Position numbers and translations under genes: made by a program | DNA from: Lachnospiraceae bacterium | GTDB taxonomy: Bacteria > Bacillota > Clostridia > Lachnospirales > Lachnospiraceae | Reading direction: 5' to 3' | NCBI GenBank assembly: GCA_009911195.1 | Contig: QXWV01000032.1 | Coordinates: 1 to 51,981 of the forward strand | DNA: 51,981 nucleotides | Notes under the pieces: generated by a model | Database searches by the model: none | The model's input: the letters and a program-made list of their open reading frames with translations, nothing else | What the model was told of the DNA's origin: nothing | Shown: one piece after another, positions 26,236 through 34,357 of the stretch | Layout: each line of letters opens with the position of its first letter | Position numbering within the stretch: the stretch's first letter is position 1

Positions 26236-27666
26236 ATGGACAAGATTCAGGAAATTAAAAAAATATGTGAAGAAAAGCATATTCGTATGATTGACTTCAA
26301 AATGACGGATATTGACGGGCGCTGGAGGCATATTACCATTCCGGTGGAGAGGTTTGATGAAAATACTTTTATCTATGGCATCGGTTTTGACGGCTCCAAT
26401 TACGGATATGCACCCATTGAAAAGAGTGATATGGTATTTTTGCCCGATGCGGAGACGGCTTATGTGGACCCGTTTGCGGCTGTTCCCACGCTGAACATGT
26501 GCGGTAATGTGTGTACGATAGGGAAGGGGGCGAACAAACCTTTTGACCAATACCCTAAGAACGTAAGCCTGCGCGCAATAGAGTATATGAAGGAAAGCGG
26601 GATTGCTGACCGGATGATTATCGGGCCGGAATTTGAATTCTATCTGTTTGACAGCGCCCGTTATGAAGTGACACCATGGCAGTGCGGGTATCGGATAGAT
26701 ACGAAGCAGGCGGACTGGAACTGCAGCCTGGATAAAGAGGGCAACAATGGCTATGAAGTTCCATATAAAGGGGGGTATCATGTGGCGGCACCCCAGGATG
26801 TGGGATATGATTTGCGCAGCCGTATGTGCATGATGATGGAAGACTGGGGGATTAAAGTAAAATATCATCACCATGAAGTGGGCGGTCCGGGGCAGATGGA
26901 GATTGAAGTGGAACTGGCGGATATGCCGGCGATGGCAGACAACACAATGATAATTAAATATATTATAAAAAATATGGCGGCCAAGGAAGGGAAGACGGCA
27001 ACCTTCCTGCCAAAACCCATTTACCAGGAGGCGGGCAGCGGGCTTCATGTACATATGCTGCTTATGAAAGACGGGAAGCCTTTATTCTATGATGAAAACG
27101 GCTATTCCGGTTTAAGCCGGACGGCCCATTACTTTATCGGCGGGCTGTTAAAGCATATTGCTTCTTTGTGCGCATTTACCAACCCTTCTACAAATTCTTT
27201 TAAACGTTTGGTTCCAGGTTATGAGGCGCCGGTAACGATTGGCTATGCTACATCCAACAGGAGCGCGGTGATAAGGATTCCGGCCTATGCTAAATCGCCG
27301 GAAGCAAAGAGGTTTGAACTGCGCAACCCTGACGCAACGGCGAATCCATATTATGCTTATGCGGCGATTTTAATGGCAGGGCTGGACGGGATTAAGAACC
27401 GGATTGACCCGGAAGAAAATGGATGGGGGCCATACGATTTTAACCTTTATACTTTATCGAAAGAGGAGAAGAAAAAAATTAAGGGGCTGCCTAAGTCATT
27501 AGGGGAAGCTTTGGATGCCTTGGAGGAGGATAATGATTATTTGACGGCGGGCGGGGTATTCCCGCAACGCCTTATTGATGTTTGGGTAGCCCGTAAACGG
27601 GAAGAATTGAAAAAGATGGAGCAGATTCCCAATCCGGCAGAATTTAAGATGTATTATGATTTATAA
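26236..27666 (+). CDS. glnA: Glutamine synthetase, type I
   Basis: This enzyme makes glutamine from glutamate, ammonia and ATP as a dodecamer in the cytoplasm; 476 residues. Seen are IIGPEFEFYLFD, the metal/glutamate loop YHHHEVGGPGQMEIE, KTATFLPKP and SGLHVHM, and the substrate-binding LRNPDATANPYYAYAAIL. The C-terminus contains NLYTLSKEE with Tyr405 at the position of the E. coli adenylylated tyrosine, and an internal segment around 160-180 matches the longer GSI-beta type rather than the short Bacillus GSI-alpha. GGAAGGGG precedes the ATG. The hybrid kinase at 27712 follows after 45 bases. Confidence 0.96.
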   Translation: MDKIQEIKKICEEKHIRMIDFKMTDIDGRWRHITIPVERFDENTFIYGIGFDGSNYGYAPIEKSDMVFLPDAETAYVDPFAAVPTLNMCGNVCTIGKGANKPFDQYPKNVSLRAIEYMKESGIADRMIIGPEFEFYLFDSARYEVTPWQCGYRIDTKQADWNCSLDKEGNNGYEVPYKGGYHVAAPQDVGYDLRSRMCMMMEDWGIKVKYHHHEVGGPGQMEIEVELADMPAMADNTMIIKYIIKNMAAKEGKTATFLPKPIYQEAGSGLHVHMLLMKDGKPLFYDENGYSGLSRTAHYFIGGLLKHIASLCAFTNPSTNSFKRLVPGYEAPVTIGYATSNRSAVIRIPAYAKSPEAKRFELRNPDATANPYYAYAAILMAGLDGIKNRIDPEENGWGPYDFNLYTLSKEEKKKIKGLPKSLGEALDALEEDNDYLTAGGVFPQRLIDVWVARKREELKKMEQIPNPAEFKMYYDL

Positions 27667-27711
27667 TGAAAATGAAGCAAACAGCTTTTTCCTGGGAGGG
27701 GGAGAAAACTC

Positions 27712-29907
27712 ATGGGAGATGGAATGGAAGGGAAAAAGAAAGGGGCTGCGGAGAGGCCGCCTCTAATACTTATGGTATCAGCCACATTGGTCATTGTAGT
27801 TGTGGTATTTTCCACATGGTGGTTTGTGGAAGCCTCACAGACTGCTACGGTAAAATCTGTCCATGATGTGAGCGAGTTCTACTTAAAGGAGCTTTCTGAG
27901 CAGACAAGCCGGCTGATGCAGACAAACCTCAATGAATGGAAGAAGGAGCTTCAAGTAGTTGTTAAAGGGATTAGGGCAGAAGATTTAACGGATTTTGGGG
28001 CATTACAGGAATACATTTCCAAAATGAAAGAGAATAATCAGTTTGATTTTCTTGCTATGGTGGATGAATCGGGTATGACATATTCTGCTGATGGCTCTAT
28101 CTTCCCGCCCTCGCAGCAGTTGCCGTCTCAAGGAGGTTTTTCTTTGGAACAATACCTTCATGAAGCCCACATATCCGTCGGTAAGGATGAAGAATTAGGG
28201 GATATGGTATTCGTTTCCATTCCGTCCGCCGGCCTTAGGGTTGATGGAAAAGAATTGATTGGCGGTATTGCGGGAATGAACACAAAAGCTTTGGTAGAAA
28301 AGCTCTTTTTGCAGAATGATGAGGTGCTTACATTTTCGAGCGTAATAACAACAGAGGGGGACTATGTTGCAAAAGTGCCTCATATGCACTTGAAGGATGA
28401 CAGCAATGTATTTTCTGCACTGTCCTCCCAGGCTGAATTTGAAGAACAATTTTCCCTAGAGCGCATGAAGGAGGATATTGAAGAAGGAAAAAGTGGGATG
28501 ATAGCATATGATTTGGATGATTTGCTGCATTTTACTTATTATGCTCCAATTGAAGATACCCAGTGGTATAGTGTCACAGTGATGCATTATGAGACAATCA
28601 GTGCAGATGTGGAGACTGTCCGCAATACAATTGTCCGCAACAGCAGGATTCAAATGGCGCTTATTTTGGCAATGGTGGGCGGGATTTTCTACGTTTATCT
28701 TATGGAAAGGCGCAAGACAGAGGCCATGCGGCTGCAAAAAGTACATGCGGAAGAAAGCAGCAAGTCGAAAAGTGTATTCCTTTTCAATATGTCCCATGAT
28801 ATCCGTACTCCTATGAATGCGATTATTGGTTTTGCAGAGCTGGCTTTGCAGAATGAAAATGACAAGGAACGCGTGCATGACTATTTATCAAAAATAAAAA
28901 CATCCAGCGGCCACTTGCTTAGCCTGCTGAATGACATTCTTTATATGAGCAGCATAGAAAGCGGAAAAATACAATTGGAGCCGGAAAACTGCAATCTTGC
29001 GGATATCTTCCGCGAATTGGAGGTTACGGTCCACAGCCAGGTACAGGAAAAGAGCCAGAAGCTTTCTATGGATATTTCCGGTGTGGAAGACAAGGATATC
29101 TTTTGTGATAAGGCTCGTTTAAGTCTGGTGTTGCTGAATCTTTTGAGCAATGCGGTTAAGTTTACCCCAAAAGAAGGTAAAATTTCCATAACGGCGGCTC
29201 AGAAAGAAGATGCCCCGGAAGGCTACGCCTCATTTGAATTCCGTGTAAAGGATACGGGAATCGGCATGTCGCCAGAATTTGTTAAACATGTCTTTGAACC
29301 CTTCGAGAGGGAACGGACTTCCACAGTCAGCAAAACCCGGGGAACAGGGCTGGGTATGCCTATTGCCAAAAGAATTATCGATATTATGGGGGGAACGATA
29401 GAGGTCGACACTGCGCAGGATAAAGGAACGGAGTATACGGTTCGGGTAAACCTGAAGCTTCAGGAGAGAGAAAATGTATTGGAAGAACCGGCACAGAAAG
29501 ATGTGGAAGAGGAAGGGCAGGGTTTCCAGGGGAAAAGAATCCTGCTGGTGGAAGACAATGAACTGAACAGGGAAATTGCGATGGAAATACTGAAAGAGTA
29601 TGGGCTGGAGGTGGAAGAGGCGGAAGACGGCACTGTGGCTGTCCAAATGATGGAAAACAGCCAGCCAGGATATTATGACTTGATTTTGATGGATATCCAA
29701 ATGCCGCTGATGAATGGCTATGAAGCGGCGAAGGCAATCAGGAAAATGGAAAATAAGGGGCTGGCCGATATCCCGATTATTGCGCTGACGGCAAATGTAT
29801 CCGACGAGGATAAGCAGGAAGCGATAGCCAGCGGGATGAACGGGCATGCGGCAAAGCCGATTGACGTATGCAAGCTGCTGACAACATTGGAGAAATTTCT
29901 GGGTTAG
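27712..29907 (+). CDS. Hybrid sensor histidine kinase (extracytoplasmic sensor-HisKA-HATPase-REC)
   Basis: A protein of 731 residues. A transmembrane helix (about 20-40), an extracytoplasmic sensor region (about 45-310, likely Cache/PAS-like; QWYSVTVMHYE is a Cache-type ending) and a second helix (about 315-335) lead into HisKA with FLFNMSHDIRTPMNAIIG (His362). HATPase_c (LLSNAVKF, VKDTGIGM, GTGLGMPIAK) and a C-terminal receiver with Asp661 (LILMDIQMPLMNGYEA) follow. It lacks the HPt domain of the kinase at 23001. It follows glnA closely and may be co-transcribed. No dedicated output regulator is adjacent. The ligand is unknown. Confidence 0.93.
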   Translation: MGDGMEGKKKGAAERPPLILMVSATLVIVVVVFSTWWFVEASQTATVKSVHDVSEFYLKELSEQTSRLMQTNLNEWKKELQVVVKGIRAEDLTDFGALQEYISKMKENNQFDFLAMVDESGMTYSADGSIFPPSQQLPSQGGFSLEQYLHEAHISVGKDEELGDMVFVSIPSAGLRVDGKELIGGIAGMNTKALVEKLFLQNDEVLTFSSVITTEGDYVAKVPHMHLKDDSNVFSALSSQAEFEEQFSLERMKEDIEEGKSGMIAYDLDDLLHFTYYAPIEDTQWYSVTVMHYETISADVETVRNTIVRNSRIQMALILAMVGGIFYVYLMERRKTEAMRLQKVHAEESSKSKSVFLFNMSHDIRTPMNAIIGFAELALQNENDKERVHDYLSKIKTSSGHLLSLLNDILYMSSIESGKIQLEPENCNLADIFRELEVTVHSQVQEKSQKLSMDISGVEDKDIFCDKARLSLVLLNLLSNAVKFTPKEGKISITAAQKEDAPEGYASFEFRVKDTGIGMSPEFVKHVFEPFERERTSTVSKTRGTGLGMPIAKRIIDIMGGTIEVDTAQDKGTEYTVRVNLKLQERENVLEEPAQKDVEEEGQGFQGKRILLVEDNELNREIAMEILKEYGLEVEEAEDGTVAVQMMENSQPGYYDLILMDIQMPLMNGYEAAKAIRKMENKGLADIPIIALTANVSDEDKQEAIASGMNGHAAKPIDVCKLLTTLEKFLG

Positions 29908-29919
29908 GGCATCCTAATC

Positions 29920-30846
29920 TTAAAAATCAAAAACGGAATAGGTATAGTTTTTCTTATGCATGGAACGGGAATTGTTTCTCCAATGGAGGGGAGACATTCC
30001 CATAACGCGCTGGAACTGGCGGTTATAGCTGGAAATACTGGCAAAACCAACTTCCAGGGAAATATCCAGGATGGATTTTTCCGTATTATGAAGCAGGATA
30101 CAGGAGCGGTGGATACGGACACGGTTCAAGTATTCCAATGGGCTGGTATGCATGGAAGCCTGGAACAGCCTTCTGAAATGGGTAAGGCTTATTTTGCATA
30201 ACTCAGCCAGCTTTTGTATTTTTATTGGAAACATATAATTATTATCGATATAAGAAATAGCGGGCATGATTGTAAGGTACAGGCGGGAAAGCTGGAAAGA
30301 GCCGGTAGACTGCGGGGAACTCTCCCGGATTAATTCGACGAATAGACTTAAGCAAAGCCCGTATACGCATTCTTGGTAATGTTTCTTTTCTAAACGCAAT
30401 TCTTCCAGAATATTCCGTACTAATGTATGGAGAAATGGATTATGCTCTTTATGGATGATATTGTTTTCCCCCAAAGATTGCAATAGAAAAAACTCCTGCT
30501 GGGGAAACCCGCCAGGAAAGAAATTTTTGAGGAGCCGTTCCATATCGATGTAAAGGTATTCCCACCAGCTTTGAGTGCCCTTTGTGCTAGTGGAACGGTG
30601 CACGGTATTTTGTGGGATAATGGAAATATCTCCGCTGGAAAAATCTAATTTGCGGTCTTCCACGAGAAGATACCCGTTTCCTTCATAACAGTATCCGATT
30701 TCCAGACAGTTATGGAAGTGGAGGAAAGTAATATCGACATCAGGAAGAACCCACCTACTGCCCAGCAAAGCGAAAATAGGGAAATCCGCCGGAAAATTAT
30801 AGTATCGGTATTCTAAGGCATACGGAAGTGAAGATATAGATTTCAT
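29920..30846 (-). CDS. AraC-family transcriptional regulator
   Basis: A protein of 308 residues. The N-terminal cupin-like sensing domain (about 20-110: FLHFHNCLEIGYCYEGNGYL, DISIIPQNTVHR) is followed by a C-terminal double HTH (about 205-300: LAELCKISLTHFRRLFQ and DISLEVGFASISSYNRQFQ). It is divergent from the UroD-like gene at 30975 and probably controls it; a bulged 13-bp palindrome lies between them. Its stop is only 12 bases from the end of the convergent kinase gene. Confidence 0.92.
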   Translation of the reverse strand: MKSISSLPYALEYRYYNFPADFPIFALLGSRWVLPDVDITFLHFHNCLEIGYCYEGNGYLLVEDRKLDFSSGDISIIPQNTVHRSTSTKGTQSWWEYLYIDMERLLKNFFPGGFPQQEFFLLQSLGENNIIHKEHNPFLHTLVRNILEELRLEKKHYQECVYGLCLSLFVELIRESSPQSTGSFQLSRLYLTIMPAISYIDNNYMFPIKIQKLAELCKISLTHFRRLFQASMHTSPLEYLNRVRIHRSCILLHNTEKSILDISLEVGFASISSYNRQFQRVMGMSPLHWRNNSRSMHKKNYTYSVFDF

Positions 30847-30902
30847 GAGGTTAACCAGCCCTTTCTAAGTTCCTTACCTTGCGTTTGCAGTAAAAGTATG
30901 CT

Positions 30903-30936
30903 AATATATTGCGACAATAGCATTGTAATATATTTT
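30903..30936 (+). promoter_or_regulatory. Palindromic operator/promoter between AraC and UroD-like genes
   Basis: AATATATT-GCG-ACAAT (30903-30918) faces ATTGT-AATATATT (30922-30934): 13-base arms, perfect apart from the GCG bulge, with an AGC centre. TTGCGA (30909-30914) and TATTTT (30931-30936), 16 bp apart, make a candidate plus-strand promoter overlapping it. Confidence 0.5.
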
Positions 30937-30974
30937 ACGCTGGAAAACAAGCTGGGCGCAGAAATGAGGAAAAA

Positions 30975-31928
30975 ATGGAAGACAAAAGGCAGAGAGTGAA
31001 AATGGCATTAAATAATGAGCCGGTGGATGGTGTCCTTTGCAGCGTATGGCGTCATCTTCCAGAGGAAAAACGGACCGGGGAAAGCGTGATACAAGACCAA
31101 ATCCATTATTATAGGAAGACGGATGTGGATTTTATCAAAATTATGAGCGACGGGTATTTTGCATACCCCGTGGAAATAACGGTTCGTAAAGCGGCAGATT
31201 GGAAGAAGCTGGAGCCATTGCGGGAGGGGCATCCCTACTTTGCCGAACAAGCCGAACGGGCAAAGGGGATTGTAGAAGCTGTGGGGAAGGAATGCATGGT
31301 ATTCTATAATATCTTTGCCCCTTTTTCTTCCTTGCGGTTTGCAGCTACGGATTCTTTGATTATGGAGCATTTGCGGGAGGACGAAGAAGCTGTTTTGCAT
31401 GCTTTGGATGTGATTGCCTATGACAATGGGCGGATGGCCAGGAAGGCAATCCGTGAGTGCGGGTGCGACGGCGTCTATTTTTGTGTGCAGGGCGGTGAGA
31501 AAAAGCGTTTTTCCCATGAAGAATATATGCGGCTGATTGCTCCCAGCGATAAAAAGGCTCTGATGGAAGCCAATCAATATAGCCAGTGGAATCTGCTTCA
31601 TTGCTGTGGCTGGGATGGATATGAAAACCATCTGGAAAACTGGAAAGACTATCCATGCAAAGCGGTTAACTGGTCGGTACATGTGGAAAAGATGGATTTG
31701 CTGCAGGGAAAGGAGTTGTTCGGTAAAAAGGCGGTAATCGGTGGGCTGGATAATACGAAGGGTGGCGTAGTGCATAAGGGGGATTTGGAAGGAATCCGCA
31801 AATGTGTGCAGGGATGGAAAGAAAAATATGCCGGTGTGCCGGGGGTTCTGATGGGTGCGGACTGTAGTTTCCATTCAGATATCCCCTTGGAAAATATTGC
31901 ACGGCTGGTGAGGGAAGTGCATAGATAA
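30975..31928 (+). CDS. Uroporphyrinogen-decarboxylase-fold (MtaA/CmuA-like) protein
   Basis: A UroD-fold TIM-barrel protein of 317 residues. In anaerobes this superfamily contains mostly cobalamin- or corrinoid-dependent methyltransferases rather than haem enzymes. LLHCCGWDGYE (about 213-223) resembles the MtaA zinc-binding His-x-Cys region, and the late GADCSF could provide the second cysteine. No corrinoid protein or other haem gene is nearby, so a stand-alone catabolic demethylation role under the divergent AraC regulator is an inference. The leader ends GCGCAGAAATGAGGAAAAA, one of the recurrent leader forms. Confidence 0.8.
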   Translation: MEDKRQRVKMALNNEPVDGVLCSVWRHLPEEKRTGESVIQDQIHYYRKTDVDFIKIMSDGYFAYPVEITVRKAADWKKLEPLREGHPYFAEQAERAKGIVEAVGKECMVFYNIFAPFSSLRFAATDSLIMEHLREDEEAVLHALDVIAYDNGRMARKAIRECGCDGVYFCVQGGEKKRFSHEEYMRLIAPSDKKALMEANQYSQWNLLHCCGWDGYENHLENWKDYPCKAVNWSVHVEKMDLLQGKELFGKKAVIGGLDNTKGGVVHKGDLEGIRKCVQGWKEKYAGVPGVLMGADCSFHSDIPLENIARLVREVHR

Positions 31929-32024
31929 TTGGCGGTAGAATACACTGTCCATGGCGCAGCCCTTGAAGAGGGGTTTTAGCAGCAGTACAGCCCTGGGCAT
32001 CTTTGGCAGCAGCCAGCCGGATGC

Positions 32025-32053
32025 TTGACTTTTGAATTGTTTGGTTATAGAAT
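32025..32053 (+). promoter_or_regulatory. Promoter of the phosphonate/envelope operon
   Basis: TTGACT (32025-32030), 17-bp spacer, TAGAAT (32048-32053): close to sigma-A consensus. It lies 70 bases before the first gene. An AT-rich hairpin followed by seven Ts (32080-32107) in the leader could act as an attenuator, but is weak. Confidence 0.65.
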
Positions 32054-32122
32054 GAAATAGATTATTTTGAGGCAATTGCAAAAAACTGTATTACTAGTTA
32101 TTTTTTTGAAAGGAGCAAGATT

Positions 32123-32380
32123 ATGAAAAGAAAAAATGGACTTGCAGTTTTTAAATTCATGTATTTTTTTACCTGTTTCTTTTTTCTGTTCAGCAATAAC
32201 GCACATGCATATATTGACCCTTCGGCGGTAACCTATGTGATTCAGGCTGTGGCAGGCGTATGTATTGCCGTGGGTGCCGCATGCACTGTTTACAGGCATA
32301 AAATAGCGAAATTTTTCCGTAAAATGAAGAAAAAGCATAGCAAAAAGCAGCAGAATAAGGAAAAGGAATCCAATGAATAG
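32123..32380 (+). CDS. Small secreted/membrane protein with AYIDPSAVTY motif
   Basis: A protein of 85 residues with a signal or anchor helix (about 8-28) ending in NNAHAYIDPSAVTYVIQAVAG. A second hydrophobic stretch follows (about 38-55), then a very basic tail rich in Lys and Gln. Short proteins with a YIDPxxxSYxxQ-type motif occur beside envelope-polymer and sulfatase-like genes in Clostridia; their role is unknown. GAAAGGAG precedes the ATG. The stop overlaps the start of the insertase-like gene by 8 bases (32373-32380), so they are coupled. Confidence 0.75.
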   Translation: MKRKNGLAVFKFMYFFTCFFFLFSNNAHAYIDPSAVTYVIQAVAGVCIAVGAACTVYRHKIAKFFRKMKKKHSKKQQNKEKESNE

Positions 32381-32795
32381 TATAATTAACCTGATTGGGG
32401 ATGTCCTGGGATGGCTGATGTATTTCAGCTATCATTTTTTGCAGGACTATTTCTGGGCGATTTTATTCTTCACCTTTTTAACGAAGATTGTTTTGTTTCC
32501 GGTTTCCCTTATGGTGCAGAAAAATTCAATTAAAATGGTGAAAATGCAGCCGGAAATCAATTTTATTAAGGCAAAATATTTCGGCAACAGTGAAAAGATA
32601 TCGGAAGAACAATATGAGTTATACAAAAGGGAGCATTATCAGCCCTTGGCCGACCTGATTCCCTTGATTCTCCAACTGATATTGCTCATGGGCGTTATCA
32701 ATGTAATTAATGACCCGGCCAAGCATATTTTCCGCTCCGGCGCAGGAACATTGGATACGTGGCATTGGGCATGGATTTATCTTCCATACCGGTAG
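32373..32795 (+). pseudogene. YidC/Oxa1 insertase, N-terminal part (frame broken)
   Basis: The 140-codon frame encodes the first half of an Oxa1/YidC domain: FLQDYFWAILFFTFLTKIVL, FPVSLMVQKNSIKMVKMQPE, and a hairpin before the second helix LIPLILQLILLMGV. Coding similarity ends near AGTLDT; the last residues (WHWAWIYLPYR) are out-of-frame read-through. The natural continuation, ALGMDLSSIPVE, is in the frame of the next entry, one base back. A single missing G around 32759 would explain the break. It is either a sequencing error, a true mutation, or two overlapping proteins. Confidence 0.75.
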
Positions 32796-34315
32796 AAACA
32801 GGGGGGATTACATTTTTAATCCCTCTTATTGCAGCACTTTCAGCCTGGTTTATGTGCTTTATACAAAATCATATCAATGTGCTTCAATCGGAGCAGAGCA
32901 AGATAAATCAATATGGCACTATGATATTGTCCATCGGTTTATCTTTATATTTAGGTTTCTTTGTAAAGACAGGGGTTGGCATTTACTGGACATGTAGCAA
33001 CCTTCTTTCTGTTGCACAGCTATATTTGCTGAATATCCTAATGAATCCCAAAAAATATATCGATTATGACGCATTGGAAAAAAGCCGGAAGGAGCTGGCG
33101 GAAAGTTCTGCTTTTTATAAAGCTTCCTCCAAAAAATTGTTTGAAAAGGACCCTTACCGGAAGCGGGAAAAGGCGGACTATAAACGGTTTTTTAAAGATT
33201 ATGAAATGCAGATTGTTTTTTATTCCGAAAAAAATGGGTTTTACAAATATTTTCAGAATATCATCGAATACCTGTTGGAAAAAACAGATATTGTTATCAA
33301 CTATGTGACCAGCGACCCGGAAGATAAGGTCTTTCAAATGGCAAGCGACAGATTCCGCCCATTTTACATAGGAGAGCACAAGCTAATCGTCCTTATGATG
33401 AAGGTGGAAGCGGATATCGTTGCGATGACATCCCCGGATTTGGATAATTTCCATATCAAGAGGTCTTTGGTGCGTAAAGACAACGAATATATTTATGTTC
33501 CCCACGATGTGAACAGCCCTAACCTTACGTTCCATAAAGATGCCCTGGACCACTTCGATACTATTTTTTCTTCCGGTTTTTTGTGTACGGAGGAGATTAA
33601 AAAGAGGGAAGAAATGTATCACTTACCGAAAAAGAATATTATTCCCTGGGGCTCAGGTGTTATTGATAATATGATTCAGGCATATGAAAAAATGGAAAAG
33701 CGCCAGAAAACGGTAAAAGAAATTCTGATTGCCCCTTCATGGCAAAAGGATAATATTTTGTCTTCCTGTATCGAAGAAATATTGGATATACTGGATGGGG
33801 GCGGATACAAAATTATTGTCAGGCCGCATCCCCAGTTTGTCCGCCATGAAGCTGGCAGGCTGGAGCAGCTACGCCAGAAATATCATATGGATTCCCGTGA
33901 AGATATGGAATTGCAGACGGACTTTTCCTCTAACAATACGGTTTATGAAGCGGATTTGGTGATTACGGACTGGTCCAGCATCGCCTTGGAATATTCTTTT
34001 GCAACATTAAAGCCTTCGCTATTCATTAATACGCCTATGAAGGTGATGAACGAAGACTATAAGGAATTAGGGATTACGCCTATTGATGTGGAACTTCGCG
34101 GTGAGATTGGCAAAAGCGTTGATTTGGATAATTTGGAAAAATTGCCGGAAGTTATCCATGAACTGTTAAACAGCAACCAATTTTCCAGGGAAAGCCTGAA
34201 AGCTATCAGGGAAAAATATATCTATAATATTGGCGCAAGCGGCCAGGCTGGCGGGGATTATATTATAGAAAGGCTGCGCTATTTCAAGAAAAAGCACGAG
34301 GAAGAGGAAGACTGA
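32759..34315 (+). CDS. YidC C-terminal half fused to CDP-glycerol glycerophosphotransferase-like domain
   Basis: A frame of 518 codons. Residues 1-100 are the C-terminal half of Oxa1/YidC (ALGMDLSSIPVETGGITFLI, then GVGIYWTCSNLLSVAQLYLL). After a basic linker, residues about 125-505 form a TagF-type CDP-glycerol:polyol glycerophosphotransferase domain, with IIVRPHPQF (His357) and VITDWSSIALEY (Asp404), the two conserved active-site motifs of that family. The GTG at 32759 may serve as a re-initiation start with GCAGGA upstream. Joined with the preceding part, the intact protein would be about 647 residues. The setting suggests transfer of a CMP- or CDP-activated phospho or phosphono group to an envelope acceptor; this is inference. 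Confidence 0.85.
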   Translation: MALGMDLSSIPVETGGITFLIPLIAALSAWFMCFIQNHINVLQSEQSKINQYGTMILSIGLSLYLGFFVKTGVGIYWTCSNLLSVAQLYLLNILMNPKKYIDYDALEKSRKELAESSAFYKASSKKLFEKDPYRKREKADYKRFFKDYEMQIVFYSEKNGFYKYFQNIIEYLLEKTDIVINYVTSDPEDKVFQMASDRFRPFYIGEHKLIVLMMKVEADIVAMTSPDLDNFHIKRSLVRKDNEYIYVPHDVNSPNLTFHKDALDHFDTIFSSGFLCTEEIKKREEMYHLPKKNIIPWGSGVIDNMIQAYEKMEKRQKTVKEILIAPSWQKDNILSSCIEEILDILDGGGYKIIVRPHPQFVRHEAGRLEQLRQKYHMDSREDMELQTDFSSNNTVYEADLVITDWSSIALEYSFATLKPSLFINTPMKVMNEDYKELGITPIDVELRGEIGKSVDLDNLEKLPEVIHELLNSNQFSRESLKAIREKYIYNIGASGQAGGDYIIERLRYFKKKHEEEED

Positions 34316-34357
34316 TATTGAGGGATAGAAAAGTCTTGTGCATGTAGTAGAAAGGGT

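Noticed and set aside
26014-27054. Minus-strand open frame of about 346 codons opposite glnA
   Set aside because: It is antisense to a clear glutamine synthetase and runs through its promoter and inverted repeat; no protein family is recognisable.
31960-31976. CCCTTGAAGAGGGGTTTT after the UroD-like gene as an intrinsic terminator
   Set aside because: The stem is only four to five base pairs, below what I would accept.
32080-32107. AAAAAACT/AGTT hairpin with seven Ts as an attenuator of the phosphonate operon
   Set aside because: Only four firm base pairs and no alternative antiterminator structure. It is too weak to list as a separate feature.
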